DNA from: an uncultured Akkermansia sp. | GTDB taxonomy: Bacteria > Verrucomicrobiota > Verrucomicrobiia > Verrucomicrobiales > Akkermansiaceae | Length of the DNA stretch: 6,832 nt | Direction: 5' to 3' | NCBI GenBank assembly: GCA_904501915.1 | Contig: CAJGCV010000098.1 | Span: forward strand, 1 to 6,832 | In this document: piece by piece, positions 1-5,926 of the stretch | How positions within the stretch are numbered: the first letter of the stretch is position 1 | Layout of the letters: each line of letters starts with the position of its first letter | Notes under the pieces: model-generated | Seen by the model: only the letters and a program-made list of their open reading frames with translations | Databases searched by the model: none | Told to the model about the DNA's origin: nothing | Position numbers and translations under genes: made by a program

Positions 1-1
1 C

Positions 2-64
2 TCCGTGTTCCGACGCGCTGCACTCATGGGCAGCAAGGTTCTTGCACTTATCGCCAAAATCTAA
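2..64 (+). CDS. Possible C-terminal end of an upstream gene (partial)
   Basis: A reading frame open from the left edge encodes about 20 residues ending in RRAALMGSKVLALIAKI and then a TAA stop at 62-64. The basic, amphipathic composition would suit a protein C-terminus, and the stop lies 35 bases before the next gene on the same strand. The stretch is too short to identify, and an open frame of this length is not rare by chance. An ATG on the opposite strand at 24-26 could equally start a divergent gene leaving the window, so this call is tentative. Confidence 0.3.
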   Translation, partial: SVFRRAALMGSKVLALIAKI

Positions 65-99
65 GAATTTTAAAACAAGATTTCTCAAATTACAGAAAT

Positions 100-1020
100 A
101 TGAAAACAGTGGCTATAACTGGAGTATTGGGCTACAGTGGGCGATATGTGGCGGCAGAGGCTGCGCGGCGCGGGTGGCGCGTGGTGGGGCTTACGGATTC
201 TGCTGGTCATCTGCCGAACCCGGAGGGGTACGAATTGCGTCCCATGCCCTGGAGCACGGAGGAAGATGTGCTGGCCGGGGTGGATGTGCTGGTGAATACC
301 TACTGGGTGCGCTTCAGTTACAAGGGGGCAGGGCATGCCCCCTTCAGCCATGTAATGGCCGTTGAGAACACGAAAAAGCTTTTAGCTGCAGCTCGGCAGA
401 GCGGGGTGAGTCGCGTGGTGCATACAAGTATTACCCAGCCGGATGCCGCGAGCGAGCTTGAGTATTTCCGCGGCAAGGCAGAGCTGGAGGCCGATTTGCA
501 GGGCAGCGGGCTGCCACACAGCATCCTGCGTCCGGCGATTCTGTTCGGCGATTCCGCAGATGAAAGCATCCTGCTCAACAATATGGCCTGGAGCCTGCGG
601 CATCTGCCTGCCGTGGCAACCTTCGGGCTGGGGAATTACTGCCTGCAGCCGATTCATGTGCAGGATTTTGCCGAACTGGCTATGGATGAGGCGGAATCGG
701 AGGCTCCTCACCGCATCATCAACGCAGTAGGGGCGGAAACATATAGCTTCCGGGATATGTGGAAACAGCTGGCCCGAGCCATGGGAATCTGGCGGCCGGT
801 GCTGCCCGTGCCGGCTGAGCTGGGGTACCAGACAGCGCGTCTGCTGGGCCGCCTGGTGGGGGATGTGATGCTGACGCGTGAGGAAATTGTCGGCCTGAGC
901 CAGAATCGCTTGGCCGTGCCCGGCCCCACAGTCGGCACCCGCCGCCTGAGCGACTGGATGCAGCAGCACGCCGCGGAGCTGGGCCGGCGTTACGCCAGTG
1001 AGCTTGCCCGCCGGCGGTGA
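100..1020 (+). CDS. Atypical SDR / NDUFA9-like NAD(P)-binding epimerase family protein
   Basis: The 306-residue product has an N-terminal Rossmann fold with a TGxxGxxG dinucleotide-binding motif (T7-G14, TGVLGYSG). A short-chain dehydrogenase/reductase layout follows: a strand ending HTS at 108-110, a YxxxK pair at Tyr122/Lys126, and an LRPAILFG segment at 143-150. The QPIHVQDFAELA segment (183-194) is typical of extended SDRs of the NDUFA9/NAD(P)H-binding group. The cofactor is therefore NAD(H) or NADP(H); the substrate cannot be read from the sequence. The C-terminal 50 residues are basic and helical. The start at ATG 100 places the Rossmann strand right at the N-terminus, as usual for the family, but it has no Shine-Dalgarno sequence. 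The frame stays open upstream to the window edge without an obvious start codon. The gene looks monocistronic, or follows whatever ends at 64. Family is confident, function is not. Confidence 0.88.
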   Translation: MKTVAITGVLGYSGRYVAAEAARRGWRVVGLTDSAGHLPNPEGYELRPMPWSTEEDVLAGVDVLVNTYWVRFSYKGAGHAPFSHVMAVENTKKLLAAARQSGVSRVVHTSITQPDAASELEYFRGKAELEADLQGSGLPHSILRPAILFGDSADESILLNNMAWSLRHLPAVATFGLGNYCLQPIHVQDFAELAMDEAESEAPHRIINAVGAETYSFRDMWKQLARAMGIWRPVLPVPAELGYQTARLLGRLVGDVMLTREEIVGLSQNRLAVPGPTVGTRRLSDWMQQHAAELGRRYASELARRR

Positions 1021-1051
1021 GCTCCGGTAATCCCGACTGATGTGGACAATA

Positions 1052-1079
1052 AGAACCCGCCTCAAATGAGGCGGGTTCT
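1052..1079. terminator. Bidirectional hairpin terminator between convergent genes
   Basis: A perfect 12-bp inverted repeat (AGAACCCGCCTC at 1052-1063, its complement at 1068-1079) encloses a 4-base AAAT loop. It sits about 32 bases beyond each of the two convergent stop codons (the SDR gene and lysS). Neither side has a long T tract; reading toward lower coordinates the stem is followed by TTATTG, which is modestly T-rich. Position and stem strength suggest it ends both transcripts. Confidence 0.8.
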
Positions 1080-1111
1080 GCATAAACTCTGTTCAGCTTC
1101 CGGCGCGTGGG

Positions 1112-2599
1112 TTAACCGCGGTTCTTAAGCTGCGGGAAGAGGATGATGTCGCGGATGGAGCTGGCACCGGTGAGGAGCATGCAGAGGCGGTCGATACCGA
1201 TGCCGATACCGCCGGCGCTGGGCATGCCGCTTTCCAGTGTTTCCACGAAATCGTAGTCAATCTTCTGGGTGTCTTCGCCAGCCTGGTGCTGCAGGCGCTC
1301 CAGCTGCTCTACGGGGTCGTTCTGCTCGGAGTAGCCGGGGCAGAGTTCCTGACCGTTCATGACCAGCTCGAACACGTCTACCACGCTGGGGTCTTCGGGG
1401 TTGGCCTTGGCCAGGGGCACCAGGTCGCGTGCCACGTGGCACACAAAGAGCGGGTTGGCCTGCTTCTCTTCGATGAGCTTCTCGTACACCTGCTGGGTCA
1501 CATCGGTGTCGTTCAGGTCGTCGCCAATCTGCACGTGCAGTTCGTTTTCGGCGCGGGAGCGGCGCTGCTCCGGGGTGAGGTCGAACCAGTTAGCCCCGGC
1601 CACTTCCTTCACGAGGTCGTTGTAGTCAGCGCGGCGCCAGGGGCGGGTCAGGTCCACAGTCCAGCGCAGGTTGCCGTTGTCATCATACTGGTCGAACTTC
1701 AGCGTGCCGAATACCTTTTCTGCCACCGTGCAGATCATGTCCTCCATCATTTCGGCCATGGTCTCGTAGTCACCACCGGCTTCGTATACTTCCAGCACGG
1801 TGAATTCCGGGTTGTGGCGGCGGTCCACACCTTCGTTGCGGAAGTTGCGGTTCAGCTCAAACACCTTGGGGAAACCACCCACCAGCAGGCGCTTCAGGAA
1901 AAGCTCCGGCGCGATACGCAGGGTCACGGCTTTCTTGAGGGCGTTGTAGTAGGATTCGAAAGGCTTGGCGGAAGCACCACCGGCAATGTCCTGGAGCATG
2001 GGGGTCTCTACCTCCAGGAAGCCGCGGTTGATGAGGTACTGGCGGATTTCCTGCACGATGAGGGAACGCTTCACAAAGCGGTCTGCGCTTTCGGCATTGC
2101 TCATGAGGTCCAGGTGGCGGCGGCGGTAGCGCAGGTCCATGTCAGCCAGGCCGTGGAACTTGTCGGGCATGGGGCGCAGAGCCTTGGAAAGCACCTTGAA
2201 GCTGGACACGCGCACGGAGGGTTCACCGGTGCGGGTGATGAAGGTCTCGCCCTCGATGCCGACCCAGTCGCCGCGCTCGAGCAATTTCCAGAGAGACCAG
2301 GTTTCCGGCTCCATGGACTTCTTGGTCAGCATGCACTGGATAGCGCCGCGGACATCACCCACGGTGAAGAACTGGGTGTTGCCCATATCGCGCAGAGCGG
2401 TGATGCGACCGAGGAATTTCACCTGTTTGCCTTCCTCGAAATCTGCCTTGATTTCGCCCGCAGTGGTGGTGATATCGAAACGCCCACCATAGGGGTTCAC
2501 CCCCAGGTCGCGGATCTTGCTCACCTTCTCGCGGCGCACGGCAATCAGTTCCTCCTCAGAGGAACCCGGAGCGGTATTGACAGGTGTGTTTTCTGACAT
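1112..2599 (-). CDS. lysS: Lysyl-tRNA synthetase, class II
   Basis: This cytoplasmic enzyme activates lysine with ATP and charges tRNA-Lys. The 495-residue product has the family's normal length and order: a helical N-terminus; an OB-fold anticodon-binding domain (about 55-145, with VKFLGRITALRDMG); and a class II catalytic core. The core has motif 1 (GFLEVETPML, about 193-202), motif 2 (FRNEGVDRRHNPEF, 253-266) and motif 3 (GIGIGIDR, 464-471). The lysine-site residues Glu232 (APEL), Glu270 and Tyr272 are present. The usual xNxFSExND loop reads CPGYSEQND at 420-428, so an Asn of E. coli LysRS is Pro421 here. I chose ATG 2599 over an in-frame TTG at 2629 because a perfect TATAAT lies between them, at 2609-2614, so the longer form would start upstream of its own promoter. 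Convergent with the SDR gene, divergent from the protease gene. Confidence 0.97.
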   Translation of the reverse strand: MSENTPVNTAPGSSEEELIAVRREKVSKIRDLGVNPYGGRFDITTTAGEIKADFEEGKQVKFLGRITALRDMGNTQFFTVGDVRGAIQCMLTKKSMEPETWSLWKLLERGDWVGIEGETFITRTGEPSVRVSSFKVLSKALRPMPDKFHGLADMDLRYRRRHLDLMSNAESADRFVKRSLIVQEIRQYLINRGFLEVETPMLQDIAGGASAKPFESYYNALKKAVTLRIAPELFLKRLLVGGFPKVFELNRNFRNEGVDRRHNPEFTVLEVYEAGGDYETMAEMMEDMICTVAEKVFGTLKFDQYDDNGNLRWTVDLTRPWRRADYNDLVKEVAGANWFDLTPEQRRSRAENELHVQIGDDLNDTDVTQQVYEKLIEEKQANPLFVCHVARDLVPLAKANPEDPSVVDVFELVMNGQELCPGYSEQNDPVEQLERLQHQAGEDTQKIDYDFVETLESGMPSAGGIGIGIDRLCMLLTGASSIRDIILFPQLKNRG

Positions 2600-2608
2600 A
2601 GCGCGGGT

Positions 2609-2636
2609 ATTATACGCAGTTCTCACCAAATTTCCA
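2609..2636 (-). promoter_or_regulatory. lysS promoter, predicted near-leaderless
   Basis: On the minus strand a consensus TATAAT occupies 2614-2609. A TGGAAA, matching TTGACA at 4 of 6, lies 16 bases upstream at 2636-2631. Only nine bases separate the -10 element from the ATG at 2599. With usual sigma-70 geometry transcription begins near 2602, giving a leader of about three bases and no room for a ribosome binding site. Confidence 0.6.
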
Positions 2637-2647
2637 GTCTAAAAACA

Positions 2648-2675
2648 TTGACTTGGTAAAGAAATCTGTTAAGAT
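2648..2675 (+). promoter_or_regulatory. Promoter of the aspartyl protease gene
   Basis: TTGACT (5 of 6 to the -35 consensus) at 2648-2653 is followed after 16 bases by TAAGAT (4 of 6 to TATAAT) at 2670-2675. This predicts transcription from about 2682 and a short leader of about 19 bases before ATG 2701. An in-frame TTG at 2653 falls inside the -35 element, which argues against starting the gene there. The promoter is back to back with that of lysS. Confidence 0.55.
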
Positions 2676-2700
2676 TCGCCCAAATAACAGTGTTTTTTGT

Positions 2701-3591
2701 ATGAAATTGAGATTTATGCTTTCCTTGGTGATGACTGTTCTGGCAGGGGTGTCGTGTGGCGCAGAAGCAGAGCAGCCGACTGCTCAGCCAGCAGTTGTGG
2801 ATGTGGTGACGCTGAGCCGCGATGCCCGCTGCGGGCAGGTGCTGGTGACGGCTCTCATCAACGGGGTGCCTATGCGCATGATGCTGGACACCGGCGCCAC
2901 GCACACCGTGCTGCATGAGGAGAGTGTGGCAAAGCTGGGTGAGGTGCAGTGGATTGATACGTCAAAAATGCAGTTCAGGGGCAATGCCAACCAGCGTCCC
3001 AGACTGCTGGTGGCACCCATGCAGGCAGGACCGGGAGAATCACCCATGCAACCCATCATGGTGCTGGATTTGTCTGCCGTGCGCAGTATGCTGGCTGAGC
3101 CGGTGGACGGTATCATCGGCATGGATTTTTTGAAATTCCTGCCCTTTACCTTCGATTTCCGTAAAAACGAATTCTACTGGGGTATACCCAGCGGCGAGAA
3201 CCTGGTGCCGGTTCCCTGCGAGGCAGAACAGAGCGGCCGTGTGCACTGGCTGCTCACCTGCGCCGGGAAAGACCTGAAGCTGCTGCTGGACACCGGCAGC
3301 ACCGTGACCCGTGTCAGCGCTCCGGATTGGGCGCCCGGTGCCGCGGGTGAGATATCTGCCCAGATCGGCGACGTGAATGTGGCTGTCCACCAGCAGCTCG
3401 TGGAGGGCAAGCCCGGTGACCTGACGGCGGCTCCCGGAGTGGTGATGAAAGGCATCACCCCCTTGCTCGGGCAGCCTGGCGAACCCACCATGCTGGGACT
3501 GGATGCGCTCAAGGACTCTGTGCTGGTGCACCTGCCGGACGACCGCTTGCCGGGTGGCATTTTCCTGATGGCGGCAGAGTCCCGCCCCTAA
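2701..3591 (+). CDS. Exported two-lobed retropepsin-like aspartyl protease
   Basis: The 296-residue product begins with a Sec signal peptide: basic MKLR, a hydrophobic core to about residue 17, and a probable signal peptidase I site after AEA (21-23). Cys19 lacks a proper lipobox, so it is probably not a lipoprotein. Two repeats of the retropepsin-type fold follow. The first has catalytic MMLDTGATHTVLH with Asp63 and a GIIGMDFL segment at 137-144. The second has LLLDTGSTVT with Asp197 and a MLGLDAL segment at 264-270. In this fold the hydrophobic-hydrophobic-Gly segment packs behind the DTG loop, so each half looks complete. It could therefore act as a single-chain bilobed protease in the periplasm; the substrate is unknown. 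I chose ATG 2701 because it gives a proper signal peptide and lies downstream of the promoter. No Shine-Dalgarno sequence is seen. Its stop overlaps that of exbD. Confidence 0.88.
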   Translation: MKLRFMLSLVMTVLAGVSCGAEAEQPTAQPAVVDVVTLSRDARCGQVLVTALINGVPMRMMLDTGATHTVLHEESVAKLGEVQWIDTSKMQFRGNANQRPRLLVAPMQAGPGESPMQPIMVLDLSAVRSMLAEPVDGIIGMDFLKFLPFTFDFRKNEFYWGIPSGENLVPVPCEAEQSGRVHWLLTCAGKDLKLLLDTGSTVTRVSAPDWAPGAAGEISAQIGDVNVAVHQQLVEGKPGDLTAAPGVVMKGITPLLGQPGEPTMLGLDALKDSVLVHLPDDRLPGGIFLMAAESRP

Positions 3592-4010
3592 GGCTGGTAA
3601 TCTATACGCACGGGAATTTCCTCCACATCCAGTCCGGCGGCGGTGAGGGTGTCGAGCACTTCGACAAAACGCCCCATGGAGGAACCGCCCGCGGCTGATA
3701 CCTGGATGCGGGCCTGCGGATTCTGCAGCAGCAGCTCGCGCACGGCGGTGACGAGTTGTTCAGCGGGAATCCGCTTGCCGTTGAACCCGATGCTGCCGTC
3801 GTCTCCCACCTCCAGCAGGATGCTGTTTTTATCGCCCTGGGAGCCTGCCAGATGGTGGGTCTGTGGTACATCGAGCTTCAGCACGCTCACCTGGCGCTTG
3901 AACTCCGTGTGCACGATGAAGAAGATGAGCAGGATGGTGAGGATATCCAGCATGGGGACGATGGGGATACCCTGTTGCCCGAATTTGCGTTCGTAGAGTT
4001 TCATGGGCAT
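3588..4010 (-). CDS. exbD: ExbD/TolR-family proton channel subunit
   Basis: This 140-residue protein has the family layout: a short basic cytoplasmic N-terminus (MPMKLYERKFG); one transmembrane helix (about 17-35, IVPMLDILTILLIFFIV) with the essential membrane Asp at position 22; then a periplasmic domain. That domain contains GDDGSIGFNGKRIP and a C-terminal VLDTLTAAGL helix typical of ExbD/TolR. With the ExbB-like protein it forms the proton-driven stator that powers the TonB/TolA-like protein. ATG 4010 overlaps the exbB stop by one base (TGATG), which suggests translational coupling. ATG 4004, two codons later, is an equally good start by similarity. It is the last gene of the tonB-exbB-exbD cluster. 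The tail meets the convergent protease gene with overlapping stops, leaving no room for a terminator. ExbD and TolR cannot be told apart from sequence alone. Confidence 0.92.
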   Translation of the reverse strand: MPMKLYERKFGQQGIPIVPMLDILTILLIFFIVHTEFKRQVSVLKLDVPQTHHLAGSQGDKNSILLEVGDDGSIGFNGKRIPAEQLVTAVRELLLQNPQARIQVSAAGGSSMGRFVEVLDTLTAAGLDVEEIPVRIDYQP

Positions 4011-4594
4011 CAGGCGTTGCGGTGGTTGGCCAGGATATCGGTGAAGCACTTGTTGATGCGGGCGGCGCGGCGCTCCAGCGCTCTCTCGAAGCAGCTGAGC
4101 GCTATGGTGCCCGGCACGGCAATGGCCAGCCCGAAAATAGTGGTGTAGAGCGCCTTGGAAATGCCCAGGGCAATGCCGTCCTGCGCATCGGGGGCGCCGA
4201 ATACGCCGAAGATGTCCACCAGCCCCCAGGCAGTGCCCAGAATGCCGAGCATGGGGGCAATCGTGGTGATGATGCTGATGGTGGCCATGCCGGCGCGCTG
4301 GCGGTCGATGATGCAGCGCAGGCGGGCTTCCACCTGCTGCTCCAGGGCGGCGGAGGCCGGGGAGTCCTGAATGAATGCCAGTACGCCCGCCAGCTCATCG
4401 TGCCGGAATGCTTCCCGCACGGCAGAGGCTGAGGTGATGCCTGCACTCACTAATTCCAGCCGGGGCAGGCATTTATGCCGCCGCGCGTAGAGCAGGTGGT
4501 AGAGAATGGCGGCCAGCATGATGATGGAACAGGCCAGCAGGGGCAGGCCGAAGGGGTGGCAGGCGGCAAAGAATTGGCGGATGGTTTCGTTCAT
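4010..4594 (-). CDS. exbB: MotA/TolQ/ExbB-family proton channel subunit
   Basis: The 194-residue inner-membrane protein has three hydrophobic helices: about 16-37, 104-131 and 146-170. The family signature in the second helix is APMLGILGTAWGLVDIF (113-129). The third is ALYTTIFGLAIAVPGTIAL (148-166), with the pore Thr residues at 121 and 151/152 and Pro161. A cytoplasmic loop of about 65 residues joins helices 1 and 2, and a basic tail follows helix 3. It is on the short side for ExbB/TolQ, mainly through the loop. The subunit should form the pentameric channel around ExbD. It starts 19 bases after the tonB-like gene and overlaps exbD by one base, so the three genes are very probably one operon. 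No Shine-Dalgarno sequence precedes the ATG. MotA is excluded by length and by the ExbD partner. Confidence 0.92.
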   Translation of the reverse strand: MNETIRQFFAACHPFGLPLLACSIIMLAAILYHLLYARRHKCLPRLELVSAGITSASAVREAFRHDELAGVLAFIQDSPASAALEQQVEARLRCIIDRQRAGMATISIITTIAPMLGILGTAWGLVDIFGVFGAPDAQDGIALGISKALYTTIFGLAIAVPGTIALSCFERALERRAARINKCFTDILANHRNA

Positions 4595-4613
4595 AATGAT
4601 TGGTTGGGGTTAA

Positions 4614-5897
4614 TTAGTCAAAGTTGAATTCGAAGATGAGCTCCATGAGCGGGCCGATGACATCTGCCTGAACCTCCGGCGGCATGGGGGGCAGGGTGGC
4701 TTTGCGGATGGCTTTGAAGGTGAAGGATTGCTGGCTGATGCTTGCACCGCTGCGCTTGATGAGCGCCATGCTGTCAATACGCCCCCGTTTGTCGATGCGC
4801 AGGCTTATGGTGATTTTACCGGGGATGATATCGCCGCGGTGGTCATCGCAGGCGATGTACCAGAAATGCGCCACGCGGCGGTAGACGAGCGCTTCGTATG
4901 CGCCGCGCGGGGTGGAAGTGACATTCAGCGCCGCGCCTCGCCCCAGAATGAAGCGCCCATTGCTGCGGCTGCGGCGTTCATGTGTGCGGAAACCGGGTTT
5001 CTGCGGTTGCGCCCACTCCGCCAGGCTGGGGTCATAGAATACGCGGGGACGCCGCGGGGTGGCAGCGCGGTTGCGGGCGCTGCCGGTGCCGCCGGGTATT
5101 CCTTTGCGGGCGGCCTGTTGCACGGTTTCCCGAGGTGTGTGCTTGTCATGCTGCTGCAGGTTGAGCGTGCCGGTGAGGTCTGGCGTGAGGGTGAGTGCCG
5201 GGGTGGCATTCTGCCGGGCATCCTGCGCGTGCTGACCATGTGCATCGGGGGTGTCGGTTCCGTGCTGCAGCCCATCTGCCGGGGCGGGGGCGGGCGGGGT
5301 GGCTGGCTCCGGCAGCGCTTGCGGGGCAGGGGTGGGGTGAGGCTGCTGTTGTTTTCTGCCCTCGTGTTGCAGGTCACCTTCCTGCCGGTCCTGGTCAAAG
5401 GTAACCAGTTCTTTCTTTTCCTCGCCATCCATGGCGGGGGCATGCCTGGCGCTGGCGCGGTGGCGGGCATCGGGCGCGCTGGCGGCGCGGGTGTTGCGGC
5501 GGCCCTCGTATTCGGGCATATCAGGCAGCGCCTGCGGGGTGTCCGCGCTGGTTTTGACCGTGGATTTCTGCTCACGCTTTTCCTGTGGCTGCCGGGGGGC
5601 GGCGGGTGGTTGCTTGCTGGCGGCATCGGCCTCTTTCCGCGCTGGTGTGCGTACAATTCTGACGGGCCTGGCTTTGCGCGCAGCCTTCTGCCGCTGCACT
5701 TTTTCCTGGGGCGGCAGCAGCAGAATGAGCAGCCCCAGCGCCACGTGCAGCAGCATGGAGAGCACTACGCAGAGTAGCACCCTGGATACACGCGGCTGCT
5801 GGGAGGATATCACGACTCTCCCATTCTGCCATGCCGGGTTATTTTGCACAAGTTTTCTGCCTGTCTTAATGCATTGTTTGCTAACAGTGATACTCAT
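4614..5897 (-). CDS. TonB/TolA-like energy transducer
   Basis: The 427-residue protein has a 38-residue cytoplasmic N-terminus and one signal-anchor helix (about 39-61). The helix carries an SxxxH motif (Ser47-Met-Leu-Leu-His51), the same spacing as the Ser/His pair that E. coli TonB and TolA use to contact their channel. A long low-complexity periplasmic span (about 62-325), rich in Lys, Arg, Gln, Ala and Pro with a Pro-rich stretch at 184-208, is followed by a TonB/TolA-type C-terminal domain (about 332-427). That domain includes KITISLRIDKRGRIDS, IKRSGA and the LPPMPPEV segment seen in the TolA/TonB_2 type. It should carry energy from the ExbB/ExbD channel across the periplasm. A TonB-dependent receptor role or a Tol-like envelope role are both possible; no TolB, Pal or receptor gene is in view. 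ATG 5897 lacks a Shine-Dalgarno sequence; GTG 5813, after a GGGAG, is an alternative start that keeps the helix. Confidence 0.87.
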   Translation of the reverse strand: MSITVSKQCIKTGRKLVQNNPAWQNGRVVISSQQPRVSRVLLCVVLSMLLHVALGLLILLLPPQEKVQRQKAARKARPVRIVRTPARKEADAASKQPPAAPRQPQEKREQKSTVKTSADTPQALPDMPEYEGRRNTRAASAPDARHRASARHAPAMDGEEKKELVTFDQDRQEGDLQHEGRKQQQPHPTPAPQALPEPATPPAPAPADGLQHGTDTPDAHGQHAQDARQNATPALTLTPDLTGTLNLQQHDKHTPRETVQQAARKGIPGGTGSARNRAATPRRPRVFYDPSLAEWAQPQKPGFRTHERRSRSNGRFILGRGAALNVTSTPRGAYEALVYRRVAHFWYIACDDHRGDIIPGKITISLRIDKRGRIDSMALIKRSGASISQQSFTFKAIRKATLPPMPPEVQADVIGPLMELIFEFNFD

Positions 5898-5901
5898 TGC
5901 C
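5883..5901. promoter_or_regulatory. Fur-box-like operator between tonB-like gene and ferritin
   Basis: Compared with the classical 19-bp Fur consensus (GATAATGATAATCATTATC), this stretch matches 13 of 19 positions. Ten of the central 11 match (TGATACTCATT against TGATAATCATT). It covers the start codon of the tonB-like gene and the region where the ferritin -35 should lie. Both neighbours fit iron control. The match was scored by eye against the enterobacterial consensus, and the Fur site of this lineage is unknown to me. Confidence 0.4.
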
Positions 5902-5919
5902 GCAAAGTGCGGGTATGAT
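5891..5919 (+). promoter_or_regulatory. Ferritin promoter, predicted leaderless
   Basis: TATGAT (5 of 6 to the -10 consensus) lies at 5914-5919, just seven bases before the ferritin ATG. Usual geometry puts the transcription start at 5926 or 5927, so the mRNA would begin at or one base before the start codon. The -35 region (5891-5896, TACTCA) is poor, 3 of 6, and is covered by the Fur-like site. Confidence 0.45.
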
Positions 5920-5926
5920 GCCTTGT

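Noticed and set aside
33..45. A small hairpin, GCAAG-GTT-CTTGC, near the left edge.
   Set aside because: The stem is only 5 bp with a 3-base loop, has no T tract after it and overlaps a possible coding end; it is within chance expectation.
42..68. A possible promoter for the SDR gene (TTGCAC at 42-47 with AAGAAT at 63-68).
   Set aside because: The spacing is 15 bases and the -10 is weak (4 of 6). The AT-rich stretch allows several equally poor choices, so no site was called.
382..1083. A 233-codon frame on the minus strand opposite the SDR gene.
   Set aside because: No recognisable domain. It runs through the terminator hairpin and lies over a clear Rossmann-fold gene.
1286..2596. A 436-codon open frame on the plus strand opposite lysS.
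   Set aside because: It is the mirror of a strongly conserved gene in GC-rich DNA. Its product is a Val/His/Gly-rich string with no domain, and lysS is unambiguous.
2600..2629. A 10-residue N-terminal extension of LysRS from TTG 2629.
   Set aside because: The consensus -10 element lies inside the extension and the residues do not resemble the family N-terminus.
2653..2700. A 16-residue extension of the protease from TTG 2653.
   Set aside because: The TTG is inside the predicted -35 element, and the extension would bury the signal peptide behind a basic leader.
4728..5777. A 349-codon open frame on the plus strand opposite the tonB-like gene, with hydrophobic-looking stretches.
   Set aside because: Its Gly/Ala/Arg-rich product mirrors the low-complexity Pro/Ala/Gln span of the real gene. 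The real gene has an anchor helix, a TonB-type domain and operon context.
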